A stretch of DNA of 35,824 bases, from the NCBI GenBank assembly GCA_902606645.1, contig CACLHJ010000007.1:1-35824 (forward strand), read 5' to 3'. This DNA is from an uncultured Pelagibacteraceae bacterium. GTDB taxonomy: Bacteria > Pseudomonadota > Alphaproteobacteria > Pelagibacterales > Pelagibacteraceae. Below, one piece after another: positions 26,628-34,868 of this stretch. Each line of letters opens with the position of its first letter. The stretch's first letter is position 1. A program made the position numbers and the translations under genes. The notes below the pieces were generated by a model that searched no databases, was not told the origin of the DNA, and saw only the letters and a list, made by a program, of their open reading frames with translations.

Positions 26628-27959
26628 ATGAGCAAAGAAGGTAGCTTAGATGCACCAACTAGACATCCAATTGATTTTGAGCACCCTGATTTTTTAAATC
26701 CTGAAAAATTAGACTCAGAAATGAGAAGAGTATTTGATATCTGTCATGGTTGCAGAAGATGCTTTAATCTTTGTGACTCTTTTCCAAAGTTATTCGATAT
26801 GATTGATGAGTCAAAAAATGAAGACGTTGAGAGTTTATCCAGTGATCAATTTGCCCCTGTTGTAGATGCATGTACTTTATGTGATATGTGTTTTATGACA
26901 AAGTGCCCATATGTCCCTCCTCACGACTTTGATTTAGATTTTCCTCATTTAATGCTGAGATATAGAACTGCGCAGAAAAAGTTAGGAAAACTACCAAGCG
27001 CACCAACTCAATTAGCTAAAATTGATAGAAACGCAAAAATTGGGGTTATGTTCTCTAAAATTGTAAATTGGGCATCAAATATTAAAAATAAATTTATAAG
27101 AAAAATTTTAGAATTCATATCTGGGATAGATAAAAGAGTGCAGTTACCAAAATATAATTCAGAGACGTTTTCAAATTTTTTTAAAAAGAATAATGATAAA
27201 ATTAACTATGAAGTGATTAACAAAGACAGAAAAGTTGTAATATATTCTACATGTTTTGTAAATTTTAACAAAAAAAATACAGGTGTAGCTGCATTAAAAG
27301 TTTTAAAAAAAAATGGTGTGGAAGTTCAAGAAGCTTACCCAGGCTGTTGTGGAATGCCTTTTTTGGAACAGGCAGATCTTCCAAAAGTAGTTGAACAAGC
27401 CAAAAAATTATCAAAAGATTTAATTGAATGGATTGACAAAGGTTACAAAGTAATAACTTTAACTGCAAGCTGTGGCTTAATGTTAAAATTTGAATGGCCT
27501 TTGTTATTACCTGAAAGTGAAAATGTAAAAAAATTATCTTCAAATGTAATGGATATTGACGAGTATGTGGTTGATATCGCTAATAATGAGGGATTGGCTG
27601 ATGGATTAGAGGAAATCGACGGGGGAGTTACAGTTCATCATGCTTGTCATGCAAGAGCTCAAAATATGGGCGTCAAGGCTAGAGACATGTTAAAAAATAT
27701 TCCTAATGTAAAAATTGATGTTGTCGAAAGATGTGCAGGCCATGGTGGAACTTTTGGTGTGATGAAGGACACACATGATTTAGCAAATAAAGTTGGAAGG
27801 CCAACTGCAAGACAAATAAAAAATAAAAATAATAAGTATATGGCATCTGATTGTCCTTTAGCTGGAAAGCATTTAAAGCAATTAGAAGTAGATACAAACA
27901 TTTCCAATGATGAGGCACTACACCCTATAGAACTTATGGCAAAAAGTTATAAGTTATAA
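26628..27959 (+). CDS. Fe-S oxidoreductase with two 4Fe-4S motifs and two CCG domains (GlpC/HdrB-like)
   Basis: 443 residues from ATG 26628; the frame is open back to GTG 26580, which would add 16 residues (numbering here counts from that GTG). The N-terminal ferredoxin-like half has C55-x2-C58-x2-C61-x3-C65 (ICHGCRRCFNLCDS) and C98-x2-C101-x2-C104-x4-C109. The C-terminal half has two cysteine-rich CCG-type domains (YPGCCGMPFLEQADLPKV; HHACHARAQNMG with ERCAGHGGTFG). This resembles GlpC and heterodisulfide-reductase subunits that pass electrons between cofactors. The position after rubrerythrin makes it the candidate electron donor. I prefer ATG 26628 because the GTG lies in a hairpin and SKEGSLDAPTRHPIDFEHP looks like the conserved N-terminus. 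DUF3501 begins 2 bases after the stop. Confidence 0.88.
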   Translation: MSKEGSLDAPTRHPIDFEHPDFLNPEKLDSEMRRVFDICHGCRRCFNLCDSFPKLFDMIDESKNEDVESLSSDQFAPVVDACTLCDMCFMTKCPYVPPHDFDLDFPHLMLRYRTAQKKLGKLPSAPTQLAKIDRNAKIGVMFSKIVNWASNIKNKFIRKILEFISGIDKRVQLPKYNSETFSNFFKKNNDKINYEVINKDRKVVIYSTCFVNFNKKNTGVAALKVLKKNGVEVQEAYPGCCGMPFLEQADLPKVVEQAKKLSKDLIEWIDKGYKVITLTASCGLMLKFEWPLLLPESENVKKLSSNVMDIDEYVVDIANNEGLADGLEEIDGGVTVHHACHARAQNMGVKARDMLKNIPNVKIDVVERCAGHGGTFGVMKDTHDLANKVGRPTARQIKNKNNKYMASDCPLAGKHLKQLEVDTNISNDEALHPIELMAKSYKL

Positions 27960-27961
27960 TT

Positions 27962-28555
27962 ATGCCGAAAGAAAAAAGAGAAATACAAAAATCTGATATA
28001 ATGCCACTAGAGGCGTACATAAAAAAAAGAAAAGAATTAAGAAAAAATATTGTAAATTTTAAAACAAATCGAAGAATTGCACTTGGTCCTTACGCTACTT
28101 TTTATTTTGAAAGTTACGAAACTATGCTAGCTCAAGTTCAAGAAATGCTCTATATCGAAAAGGGTGGAGATGAACAATTAAAAGATGAACTAGTAGCGTA
28201 CAACCCGCTAATTCCAAATGGAAAAGAATTAACTGCTACTTTAATGTTTGAAATAGACAATCCAGTATCTAGGGCAGCATTTTTAGGTAAAGTTGGTGGA
28301 ATTGAACAAATGGTTTTTATGAAATTAGATGGTGAAACTATTAAAGCTGTGCCAGAGGAGGATGTTGATAGAACATCTACCGAAGGTAAAGCTTCTTCAG
28401 TTCAATTTGTGCATTTTAATTTTACTGACGAACAAATTCAAAAATTTAAATCAAACGAGATTGACGTTGAATTGGGAATGGATCACAAAGAGTACTCACA
28501 CACCACAAAATTAACCAAAGAGAATATAGCTTCTTTATCAGCAGATTTTAGTTAA
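27962..28555 (+). CDS. DUF3501 family protein
   Basis: 197 residues, no signal peptide or membrane segment, no cysteines. It matches the DUF3501 pattern as I know it: a start with DIMPLEAYIKKRKELRK, then RIALGPYATFYFESYETMLAQVQEML, NPLIPNGKELTATLMFEI, and a C-terminal ELGMDHKEYSHTTKLT. The function is unknown. In proteobacteria it is repeatedly found with the rubrerythrin and the CCG-domain Fe-S protein, as here, so a role in the same redox module is inferred. It starts 2 bases after the Fe-S gene, and its 3' end overlaps the convergent SH3 gene by 8 bases. Confidence 0.85.
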   Translation: MPKEKREIQKSDIMPLEAYIKKRKELRKNIVNFKTNRRIALGPYATFYFESYETMLAQVQEMLYIEKGGDEQLKDELVAYNPLIPNGKELTATLMFEIDNPVSRAAFLGKVGGIEQMVFMKLDGETIKAVPEEDVDRTSTEGKASSVQFVHFNFTDEQIQKFKSNEIDVELGMDHKEYSHTTKLTKENIASLSADFS

Positions 28556-29006
28556 TAGAGCCCCAAAGATCACCAGTTTTTATCCAACCACTTAAATTAT
28601 CAGTTTCTATTTCACACCATTGTTTTTCACATTTTTGAACAATAAGTAATCTACCTTTTTTAATTATTGCAATAGGTTTAGCAAATGATGTTGGTTTTTT
28701 AAATAAAACTTTATCTTCGGTAGGAATTACTGAATTACTTTTCTTTAATTGTGAAACATGTATCCATCCACTATTATTTTTTAGATCAATTATTCGTCTA
28801 AAGTTTTCTTTTTTATCTATTTGTTTTATAGGAAGGTTTATTTTTTTATAAACATACTTGACGTCAGAGTCGAAACTTGGGCCATAACGAACGTTAACTT
28901 TATTTTTTTTCAAAGAGACAAAAATTTCGTTTGCAGAACTAATTGTGCAGAAGAGTAACAAACAAAACAATATACAAATTTTTTTAATTTCTATCTTAAA
29001 GAGCAC
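28548..29006 (-). CDS. Secreted bacterial SH3-domain protein
   Basis: 152 residues: a signal peptide (about 1-25, ICILFCLLLFCTISSANE) and two SH3b-like repeats. The first is around 28-85 (KKNKVNVRYGPSFDSDVKYVYKK...GWIHVSQLKK) and the second around 95-152 (KPTSFAKPIAIIKKGRLLIVQKCEKQWCEIE...GWIKTGDLWG). Such proteins usually bind cell-wall peptides; there is no catalytic domain. It begins at the base where the ThiF/MoeB-like gene ends, so it is the last gene of the ubiE-to-SH3 minus-strand run. Confidence 0.85.
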   Translation of the reverse strand: MLFKIEIKKICILFCLLLFCTISSANEIFVSLKKNKVNVRYGPSFDSDVKYVYKKINLPIKQIDKKENFRRIIDLKNNSGWIHVSQLKKSNSVIPTEDKVLFKKPTSFAKPIAIIKKGRLLIVQKCEKQWCEIETDNLSGWIKTGDLWGSIN

Positions 29007-29746
29007 TATTTTCTTTTTTTTAATTTTACTTTTCTTATATTTAAATTTAATAAATCTAGAATTAAAATAAATCTATTTAAATTTTCACCAATATTAAGAA
29101 TTTTTTTTAAAATTTCATTCGCTTGCATTGTGCCAACAATTCCTGATACTGTACCTAAAATACCATCATACTCGCAATTCAAAATATCATCTGTAACAAG
29201 CTCTTCTTGATAAAAATCTCTTAAACTAGGATTATTTTTATTTTTAAAGTCAAAATTAAAAATATGACCATCAAACTTACTTATAGCACCAGCTACAAGA
29301 AATTTTTTATACTTTAAGCTTAAATCATTAATTAAAAATTTACTTTCAAAGTTATCTGTTCCATCAATAATGTAATCGTAATTTTTGACAATTTTTTTTA
29401 ATTTAATTTTATCTATTTTGTAATCAAAAATATTTATTTTTGTTCTTGGATTTATTTCATTCAACTTTTTTTTTGAAATTTTAACTTTAGATTTATTAAT
29501 ATCTTTCTCAGTATATAAAGTTTGTCGATGTATGTTTGATAAACTAACTTTATCATGGTCTGCTAAACCAAGGGTTCCAATTCCTGAGCGTGTTAAAAAT
29601 TCAGCAGCTGGACAACCTAAGCCACCCATTCCAATAATTAAAACTTTAGCCCCTTGAATTTTTTTCTGACCTGATGCACCAATATTTTTTAAAATAATTT
29701 GACGAGAGAATTTTTCTATTTCTTTTTTATTTAATTTTTTGCTCAT
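29006..29746 (-). CDS. ThiF/MoeB/HesA-family E1-like adenylyltransferase lacking most zinc cysteines
   Basis: 246 residues. The nucleotide loop is IIGMGGLGCPAAEFL (G39-x-G-G-x-G44), followed by DHDKVSLSNIHRQTLY with the conserved arginine, and later YDYIIDGTDNFESKFLIND and YDGILGTVSGIVGTMQANEILK. MoeB and ThiF adenylate the C-terminal glycine of MoaD or ThiS. Both CxxC zinc pairs normal in these enzymes are absent: there is no CxxC after HIFNF, and the C-terminus ends LNIRKVKLKKRK. Only C210-type NCEYDG remains near the usual catalytic position. Which sulfur-carrier protein it serves cannot be told. It overlaps dut by 4 bases. Confidence 0.85.
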   Translation of the reverse strand: MSKKLNKKEIEKFSRQIILKNIGASGQKKIQGAKVLIIGMGGLGCPAAEFLTRSGIGTLGLADHDKVSLSNIHRQTLYTEKDINKSKVKISKKKLNEINPRTKINIFDYKIDKIKLKKIVKNYDYIIDGTDNFESKFLINDLSLKYKKFLVAGAISKFDGHIFNFDFKNKNNPSLRDFYQEELVTDDILNCEYDGILGTVSGIVGTMQANEILKKILNIGENLNRFILILDLLNLNIRKVKLKKRK

Positions 29747-30180
29747 TTTCCTGTTGAGCCAAATCCACCCTCTCCTCGAATTGTTTCTGGCAAAGTATCT
29801 ATTTCTTCTAATTCCATTTTAACAACTGGTGTTAAAATCATTTGAGCTATTCTATCATTATTATTGATTATAAATTCGTTATTCCCATGGTTAAAGAGAA
29901 TAACTTTTATTTCACCCCTATAATCACTATCAATTGTGCCAGGAGTATTTAATACACTAATATTATTTTTAGCTGCTAAACCAGATCTTGGTCTTATTTG
30001 TATTTCAAATTCCTCTGAAAATGCAACTGAAATGCCTGTTGGCACTAAAACAGAAGATAGTGGTTTAATAATTATTGGTTCAGAAATAAAAGCCATCAAA
30101 TCCATACCTGACGCACCATTTGTTTTATAAGCAGGTAATTTAACAGATGAAGCTAATTTTTTGATTAAAACTTTTGCCAT
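29743..30180 (-). CDS. dut: Deoxyuridine 5'-triphosphate nucleotidohydrolase (dUTPase)
   Basis: 145 residues, trimeric dUTPase family. It hydrolyses dUTP to dUMP, keeping uracil out of DNA and feeding dTMP synthesis. The five motifs are all visible: GASGMDLMA (22-30), PRSGLAAKN (64-72), NTPGTIDSDYRGEI (78-91, with the catalytic Asp), RIAQMIL (110-116) and RGEGGFGSTG (135-144). It overlaps coaBC by one base upstream and the ThiF/MoeB-like gene by 4 bases downstream. Confidence 0.98.
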   Translation of the reverse strand: MAKVLIKKLASSVKLPAYKTNGASGMDLMAFISEPIIIKPLSSVLVPTGISVAFSEEFEIQIRPRSGLAAKNNISVLNTPGTIDSDYRGEIKVILFNHGNNEFIINNNDRIAQMILTPVVKMELEEIDTLPETIRGEGGFGSTGK

Positions 30181-31385
30181 TAATTTAATTGATCAATAAT
30201 TCTATCAACTATTTCATCAGATATTTCAGACTTTTTTTTAAAAGAAAGTTTTTCATTGTTTATTTTTTTATTTTTGTAGTGAATAGTTACCTCATTAAAA
30301 TCAGAATTAAATCCAATATTTTTGTTTGCAACATCATTTGAAATAATTAAGTCACAATTTTTTTTGTTTAACTTTTCTTCTGCATTTTTTCCATGATTAT
30401 CAGTTTCAGCTGCAAAACCAACAACAAGACTTGGCCTCATTGAATTATGGTTAGAAACGTAATTTAAAATATCAACATTTTTTTCAAGATTTAAATTTAA
30501 TGTCTCTTGTTTTTTAATTTTATTTGTATACTTTTTTTGTAACTTAAAATCAGCTACAGCTGCTGCAAAAATTGCTACATCAGTTGGTAAACTTTTTTGA
30601 GTTGCAAGAAACATTTCTTCAGCAGTTTCAACCTTAACTAGATTAATATCGTTATCAATTTCTAAGTTAGTGGGGCCAGAAATGAGAGTTGTATCAAAAC
30701 CTTTTTTAGAGAGAGATTTTGCAATCTCATAGCCTTGCTTGCCACTAGACTTATTAGTTATAAATCTAACAGGATCAATATATTCATTAGTAGGTCCTGC
30801 TGTAACCAAAGCTTTTAAATTTTTATTTCTTTTTTTATTTAAAAAAAACTGGTCTATCTCTTCAGCAATTTTTTTTGGATCAGACATCTTACCCTCACCG
30901 TATTCTCCGCAAGCCATATCACCTATTTCAGGTCCAATTAATTTATAACCATAATCTTTCAATTTTTTTAAATTCGTTTTGGTAGTTTGATGTTCCCACA
31001 TCCTCACGTTCATTGCTGGAGCTAAATAAACATTTTTATCTGAAGCCAGAACAACAGTTGAAGCAAGATCGTCAGTAGTACCATGCGCTAGTTTTGAAAC
31101 AGTATTTGCTGTTGCAGGAGCAATAACAATTACATCAGCCCATCTAGAAAGTGAAATATGGTCCATTTCAGTTTCATTTTCGACACTGAATAATTCACTA
31201 TAAACTTTGCCTTGAGACAGCGCAGTAATTGAAAGTGGTGTTACAAATTCTTTAGCACTTGCAGTAAGTATAGTTTTGATTTCTGCACCACTTTTTTTGA
31301 AAAGTCTAATTGTCTCAAGACTTTTGTAGGCAGAAATTCCACCACATATGATAAATAAAATTTTTTTGTTTAACAGATTTTTCAT
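30180..31385 (-). CDS. coaBC: Bifunctional phosphopantothenoylcysteine decarboxylase / phosphopantothenate-cysteine ligase
   Basis: 401 residues, full length. It carries out two consecutive steps of coenzyme A synthesis. The N-terminal flavin-dependent CoaC half has GGISAYK (15-21), the catalytic H76, PAMNVRMW (123-130) and C159 in GDMACGEYGEGKM. The CoaB half starts near 190 with TAGPTNEYIDPVRFITNKSSGKQG. It lies 8 bases after ubiB and overlaps dut by one base, a coaBC-dut pairing common in proteobacteria. Confidence 0.98.
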   Translation of the reverse strand: MKNLLNKKILFIICGGISAYKSLETIRLFKKSGAEIKTILTASAKEFVTPLSITALSQGKVYSELFSVENETEMDHISLSRWADVIVIAPATANTVSKLAHGTTDDLASTVVLASDKNVYLAPAMNVRMWEHQTTKTNLKKLKDYGYKLIGPEIGDMACGEYGEGKMSDPKKIAEEIDQFFLNKKRNKNLKALVTAGPTNEYIDPVRFITNKSSGKQGYEIAKSLSKKGFDTTLISGPTNLEIDNDINLVKVETAEEMFLATQKSLPTDVAIFAAAVADFKLQKKYTNKIKKQETLNLNLEKNVDILNYVSNHNSMRPSLVVGFAAETDNHGKNAEEKLNKKNCDLIISNDVANKNIGFNSDFNEVTIHYKNKKINNEKLSFKKKSEISDEIVDRIIDQLN

Positions 31386-31393
31386 TTCGAGAA

Positions 31394-32974
31394 TTAAAAT
31401 ACTATAAGTCCAAAAATTACAAGTAGTAATAAACCAATAATAGACTGATTTCTAAAAGCATTCATTTCTGCTTTTTTATCATTTAAAGCAGTGTAAGAGT
31501 TTGAATTCTGAGGGATTTGTCCGCTAGCTAAAAACGTTAAAGCTTGATTAGCTTTATCCATGATCTCTGGAAATTCTGGTAATCGCTTAATTACCTCAGA
31601 AGTACTCTTTAATGTCTCATTTATATTTGATAGTGGATCTTTTGTTTCTCTCAACCAAGTCTCAAGCACAGGTTTAGAAGTTGTCCATATATTTGTATTT
31701 GGATTTAATTTTCTTGCAACACCCTCAACTACAACCATTGTTTTTTGTAGCATTAATAACTGTGGTTGAGTTTGCATGTTAAATTTTTCTGTCACATCAA
31801 AGAGTTGTTTCAATAATTTTCCACCCGAGATATCTTTTACCTCTTGTCCAAAAATGGGCTCTCCTATTGATCTTAAAGCCTGAGCCAAGTCGTCTATTGG
31901 AATATCTTTTGGAACTAACCCAGCCATTAAGTGTACTTCAGCAACCTTACGGTAATCCCTTTGAATAAAACCAAATAAAATTTCTGCCAGAAATCTCTTA
32001 CTAACTTTATCTAGCCTACCCATTATACCAAAATCTATTGGTGCAATTTGACCACTATCATTAATGAAAATATTTCCCTGATGCATATCTGCATGAAAGA
32101 AGCCATCTCTTACGGCGTGTCTTAGAAAATGTTGAATAATATCTTCTGCTATTTTACTAGTATCAAAATTTCTTTTTTTCAATTCTTCAGTTTCTCTTAT
32201 TGAAACTCCATTGATCCAATCCAGAGTCATTACATTTTCACTAGTAAAATTCCAATAAATCACCGGAACTTTAAATCCAGCATCATTCTTTGTATTTTCA
32301 GCATATTCGTTAGCAGCTGCTGCCTCAAACCTTAAATCCATTTCAAGATTTGTTATCTCTTTTAATAAAAAAACAACCTCTATTAATTTTAATCTTTTTG
32401 TTTTTTTTACAAAAGACTCAACTATAAATGCAAACAACATCATTGCATCAATTTCTTCATTAAATATTTTTTTTATATCTGGTCTTAAAATCTTTATAGC
32501 AACATCTTTAATTGTTCCATTGTCGTTAATTTTTGCTTTATGTACTTGAGCTATAGACGCTGCAGCAACAGGTTCACTTAAATCTATTATAGAATTGAAA
32601 GATTCTTCTCCAAGATCACTTTTAATGATTTGTTTTGCCTCATTTATTGAAAACGGTGGTAAACGATCTTGAAGATTTTCAAGTTTTTTAGATAATTCTT
32701 CACCAATAATATCAGGTCTAGTGGCTAGAAATTGTCCTAACTTTATAAAAGTAGTACCCATTGACTCTAGTGATCTAGAAAGTCTTTCTCCTTCATCTTT
32801 ATTTAAATCGTAACTCTCTTTTTTTTGAAATGAAAAAGATAATATTTTAAGTAAAATAATTAAAGCTAGTGGAGGTTTTTTAAACTTTGAAGCAATCGAA
32901 AGTATATCTGATTTTGCAATTTTTCTTCCTAACTTAAATAAGGTAATGAACTTTCTTATCATTAAATTTTCCAA
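31394..32974 (-). CDS. ubiB: UbiB, ABC1/ADCK-type atypical kinase of ubiquinone biosynthesis
   Basis: 526 residues. UbiB is an ATPase/kinase-like accessory protein for ubiquinone synthesis at the membrane. Signatures: KLGQ (78-81) in FIKLGQFLATRPDI, the alanine-rich loop AAASIAQVH (137-145), FFHADMHQGNIFI and PIDFGIMGRL. A C-terminal hydrophobic helix (SIIGLLLLVIFGLIVF) anchors it. Starting at 32974 gives a 13-base overlap with ubiE; the in-frame ATG at 32962 would give a TAATG junction instead and is equally plausible. Confidence 0.96.
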   Translation of the reverse strand: MENLMIRKFITLFKLGRKIAKSDILSIASKFKKPPLALIILLKILSFSFQKKESYDLNKDEGERLSRSLESMGTTFIKLGQFLATRPDIIGEELSKKLENLQDRLPPFSINEAKQIIKSDLGEESFNSIIDLSEPVAAASIAQVHKAKINDNGTIKDVAIKILRPDIKKIFNEEIDAMMLFAFIVESFVKKTKRLKLIEVVFLLKEITNLEMDLRFEAAAANEYAENTKNDAGFKVPVIYWNFTSENVMTLDWINGVSIRETEELKKRNFDTSKIAEDIIQHFLRHAVRDGFFHADMHQGNIFINDSGQIAPIDFGIMGRLDKVSKRFLAEILFGFIQRDYRKVAEVHLMAGLVPKDIPIDDLAQALRSIGEPIFGQEVKDISGGKLLKQLFDVTEKFNMQTQPQLLMLQKTMVVVEGVARKLNPNTNIWTTSKPVLETWLRETKDPLSNINETLKSTSEVIKRLPEFPEIMDKANQALTFLASGQIPQNSNSYTALNDKKAEMNAFRNQSIIGLLLLVIFGLIVF

Positions 32975-33666
32975 CCACTATGAATTGAAACAATGCCATT
33001 AGAAAAATTTCTATAAGAGCATTTTTGAAATTTATGTTTTTGCATTAAATCAATTAACTCTTCTTGATTAATGAATTGCTCAATACTTTTTACCAAATAT
33101 TCATAGGGTTCTTTATCCCCAACTATAAATTGGCCAATTATGGGGATCAACTTCGAGTAATTTTTGTAAATTGAATTTATATTTGTGTTTTGGATTTTAG
33201 AGAATTCTAAACACAGATAACGACCACCAGGTTTTAAAACCCTATAAGCTTCAGAAAGTGCCAGATCCAAATTTTTTGTATTTCTCAAACCAAAACTGAT
33301 TGTATAGTAGTCAAAAGAGTTATCAGTTAATGGCAATTTTTCGGCTGGGGCAGTAATCCATTCAATACTTTTATACTTTGATAATTTATTTTTACCTTGG
33401 CTAATCATTTTTTTATTAGGATCTATAGATGTGACGTTAGATTTATTATCAGTTTTGTCTAAAAAAAGTTTACCAATATCACCGGTTCCACAAGCAACAT
33501 CAACCAATTTTTTATTAACAGATGGACCCATCATATTAATTAGACTTTTTTTCCAAAGCCTATGTATACCTAGTGACATAAAGTCATTCATCAAATCATA
33601 ACGGTCATAGACTTGATCAAATACACCTTCTACTAGTCCTTTTTTATTTTGAAGATATTGTTGCAT
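32962..33666 (-). CDS. ubiE: UbiE, demethylubiquinone/demethylmenaquinone C-methyltransferase
   Basis: 234 residues, class I SAM methyltransferase. It performs the C-methylation of the quinone ring. Motif I is VDVACGTGDIG (55-65), the N-terminus shows VFDQVYDRYDLMNDFMSLGIHRLWK, and SFGLRNTKNLDLALSEAYRVLKPGG is also typical. It is the first gene of the minus-strand run ubiE-ubiB-coaBC-dut. The 29-base spacer to divergent mutM is AT-rich and must hold both promoters. Confidence 0.97.
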   Translation of the reverse strand: MQQYLQNKKGLVEGVFDQVYDRYDLMNDFMSLGIHRLWKKSLINMMGPSVNKKLVDVACGTGDIGKLFLDKTDNKSNVTSIDPNKKMISQGKNKLSKYKSIEWITAPAEKLPLTDNSFDYYTISFGLRNTKNLDLALSEAYRVLKPGGRYLCLEFSKIQNTNINSIYKNYSKLIPIIGQFIVGDKEPYEYLVKSIEQFINQEELIDLMQKHKFQKCSYRNFSNGIVSIHSGWKI

Positions 33667-33695
33667 AAAAAATTATATATTGAATATAGTGTGAA

Positions 33696-34559
33696 ATGCC
33701 AGAATTACCAGAAGTAGAAATTGTTAGACAATCCTTAAATAAAAAAATTAATCAAAAAAGGGTAAAAAAAGTAGTAATAAGAAATAGAAATCTAAGATTT
33801 TTAATACCAAATAATTTCAAAAGTTTTATTAAAAATAAAAAAATAATTAAAGTAGATAGATTTTCAAAATATTTAATCATACATTTTTGCGAAGGGGATT
33901 ATTGTTTGATTCATCTGGGTATGTCAGGCACAATCCATATAGTTGATAAGCTCAAATTATCAAAATTTACGAATACTAGTTTTTATCACTCACCAATACT
34001 TCCCAAAAAACATAATCATATTGTGTTTGAATTTGATAACTTTAAAGTAATTTATAATGACCCAAGACGTTTTGGTTTTTTTCAATTAATTGAAAATAAA
34101 AATGCTTTAAATGAAAGATTTAAACATTTGGGTCCTGAACCATTTGATAAAAAATTTAATATAAGTTATGTGGTAAGTTTCTTTAAAGACAAAAGTAAAG
34201 ATATTAAAAGTTTTTTATTGGATCAAAGATTTGTTTCAGGAATTGGCAACATATATGCTAGTGAAATATTATTTTTATCCAAAATAGATCCATTTAAACA
34301 GGCAAAGTTATTAACTAAAAACGAATGTAAAAAAATTATTTTGAATTCTAAAAAAATTTTACATAGAGCAATAATTAAAGGAGGATCCAGTATTAGAAAT
34401 TTTCAAGACATATCTGGAACACTGGGTGGTTATCAAAAAGAGTTTAAGGTTTATCAGCAAGAAGGAAACAGATGCAAAGCTACTGGATGTTTAGGTATTG
34501 TAAAAAAAAAAATTGTATCAAATAGATCAACTTTTTTTTGTGATTCTTGCCAAAAATAG
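33696..34559 (+). CDS. mutM: Formamidopyrimidine-DNA glycosylase (MutM/Fpg)
   Basis: 287 residues. It excises 8-oxoguanine and other oxidised purines. The N-terminus MPELPEVEIVRQSL supplies the catalytic proline (after Met removal) and glutamate. The helix-two-turn-helix shows LLDQRFVSGIGNIYASEILF. The C-terminal zinc finger is complete: C260-x4-C265 and C282-x2-C285. All active residues are present, so it should be functional. rpsT lies 48 bases downstream with its own promoter. Confidence 0.98.
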   Translation: MPELPEVEIVRQSLNKKINQKRVKKVVIRNRNLRFLIPNNFKSFIKNKKIIKVDRFSKYLIIHFCEGDYCLIHLGMSGTIHIVDKLKLSKFTNTSFYHSPILPKKHNHIVFEFDNFKVIYNDPRRFGFFQLIENKNALNERFKHLGPEPFDKKFNISYVVSFFKDKSKDIKSFLLDQRFVSGIGNIYASEILFLSKIDPFKQAKLLTKNECKKIILNSKKILHRAIIKGGSSIRNFQDISGTLGGYQKEFKVYQQEGNRCKATGCLGIVKKKIVSNRSTFFCDSCQK

Positions 34560-34570
34560 TAAATATTATG

Positions 34571-34599
34571 TTGACCACTATAAATTCTCAAGTTATACC
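34571..34599 (+). promoter_or_regulatory. Sigma70-like promoter for rpsT
   Basis: TTGACC (34571-34576), an ideal 17-base spacer, then TATACC (34594-34599). The rpsT ATG begins 9 bases after the -10 hexamer, so the start site should fall within 0-3 bases of the start codon. No ribosome-binding site is visible. It is one of the two best hexamer matches in the window. Confidence 0.72.
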
Positions 34600-34607
34600 C
34601 TGCGCAG

Positions 34608-34868
34608 ATGGCAAACACAAAATCAGCAATTAAGAGAATTCGAAGAATTTCTAAGCAAACTGTAGTTAATAAGGCTAGAAAAAGTAGATTTCGTAACGCT
34701 TTAAAAAAAATGAATATTCTTATTGAACAAAAAAAGAAAGACGAAGCCTTAAAATTTTTGCCAAAGCTTAACTCAGAGCTCATGAAGATCGCCAAAACTG
34801 GAATTATCAAGAGACAAAACGCATCTAGAAATGTTTCTAGGATTACAAAGAGGATTTCTGCAATCTAA
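34608..34868 (+). CDS. rpsT: 30S ribosomal protein S20
   Basis: 86 residues, three-helix primary 16S rRNA-binding protein. The start MANTKSAIKRIRRISKQ and the end TGIIKRQNASRNVSRITKR are typical of the family. The composition is strongly basic, as expected. It is a single-gene unit between mutM and dnaA, an arrangement usual around alphaproteobacterial dnaA. Its mRNA is probably leaderless (see promoter). I see no hairpin terminator after the stop. Confidence 0.97.
   Translation: MANTKSAIKRIRRISKQTVVNKARKSRFRNALKKMNILIEQKKKDEALKFLPKLNSELMKIAKTGIIKRQNASRNVSRITKRISAI

Noticed and set aside
29006-29746. Pseudogene call for the ThiF/MoeB-like gene
   Set aside because: The frame is intact, the ATP loop and conserved arginine are present, and it overlaps dut in normal operon fashion; only the zinc cysteines are missing.
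34454-34810. A 118-residue minus-strand frame across the mutM-rpsT gap
   Set aside because: It is antisense to the mutM zinc finger and to rpsT, both clear genes, and has no recognisable motif.
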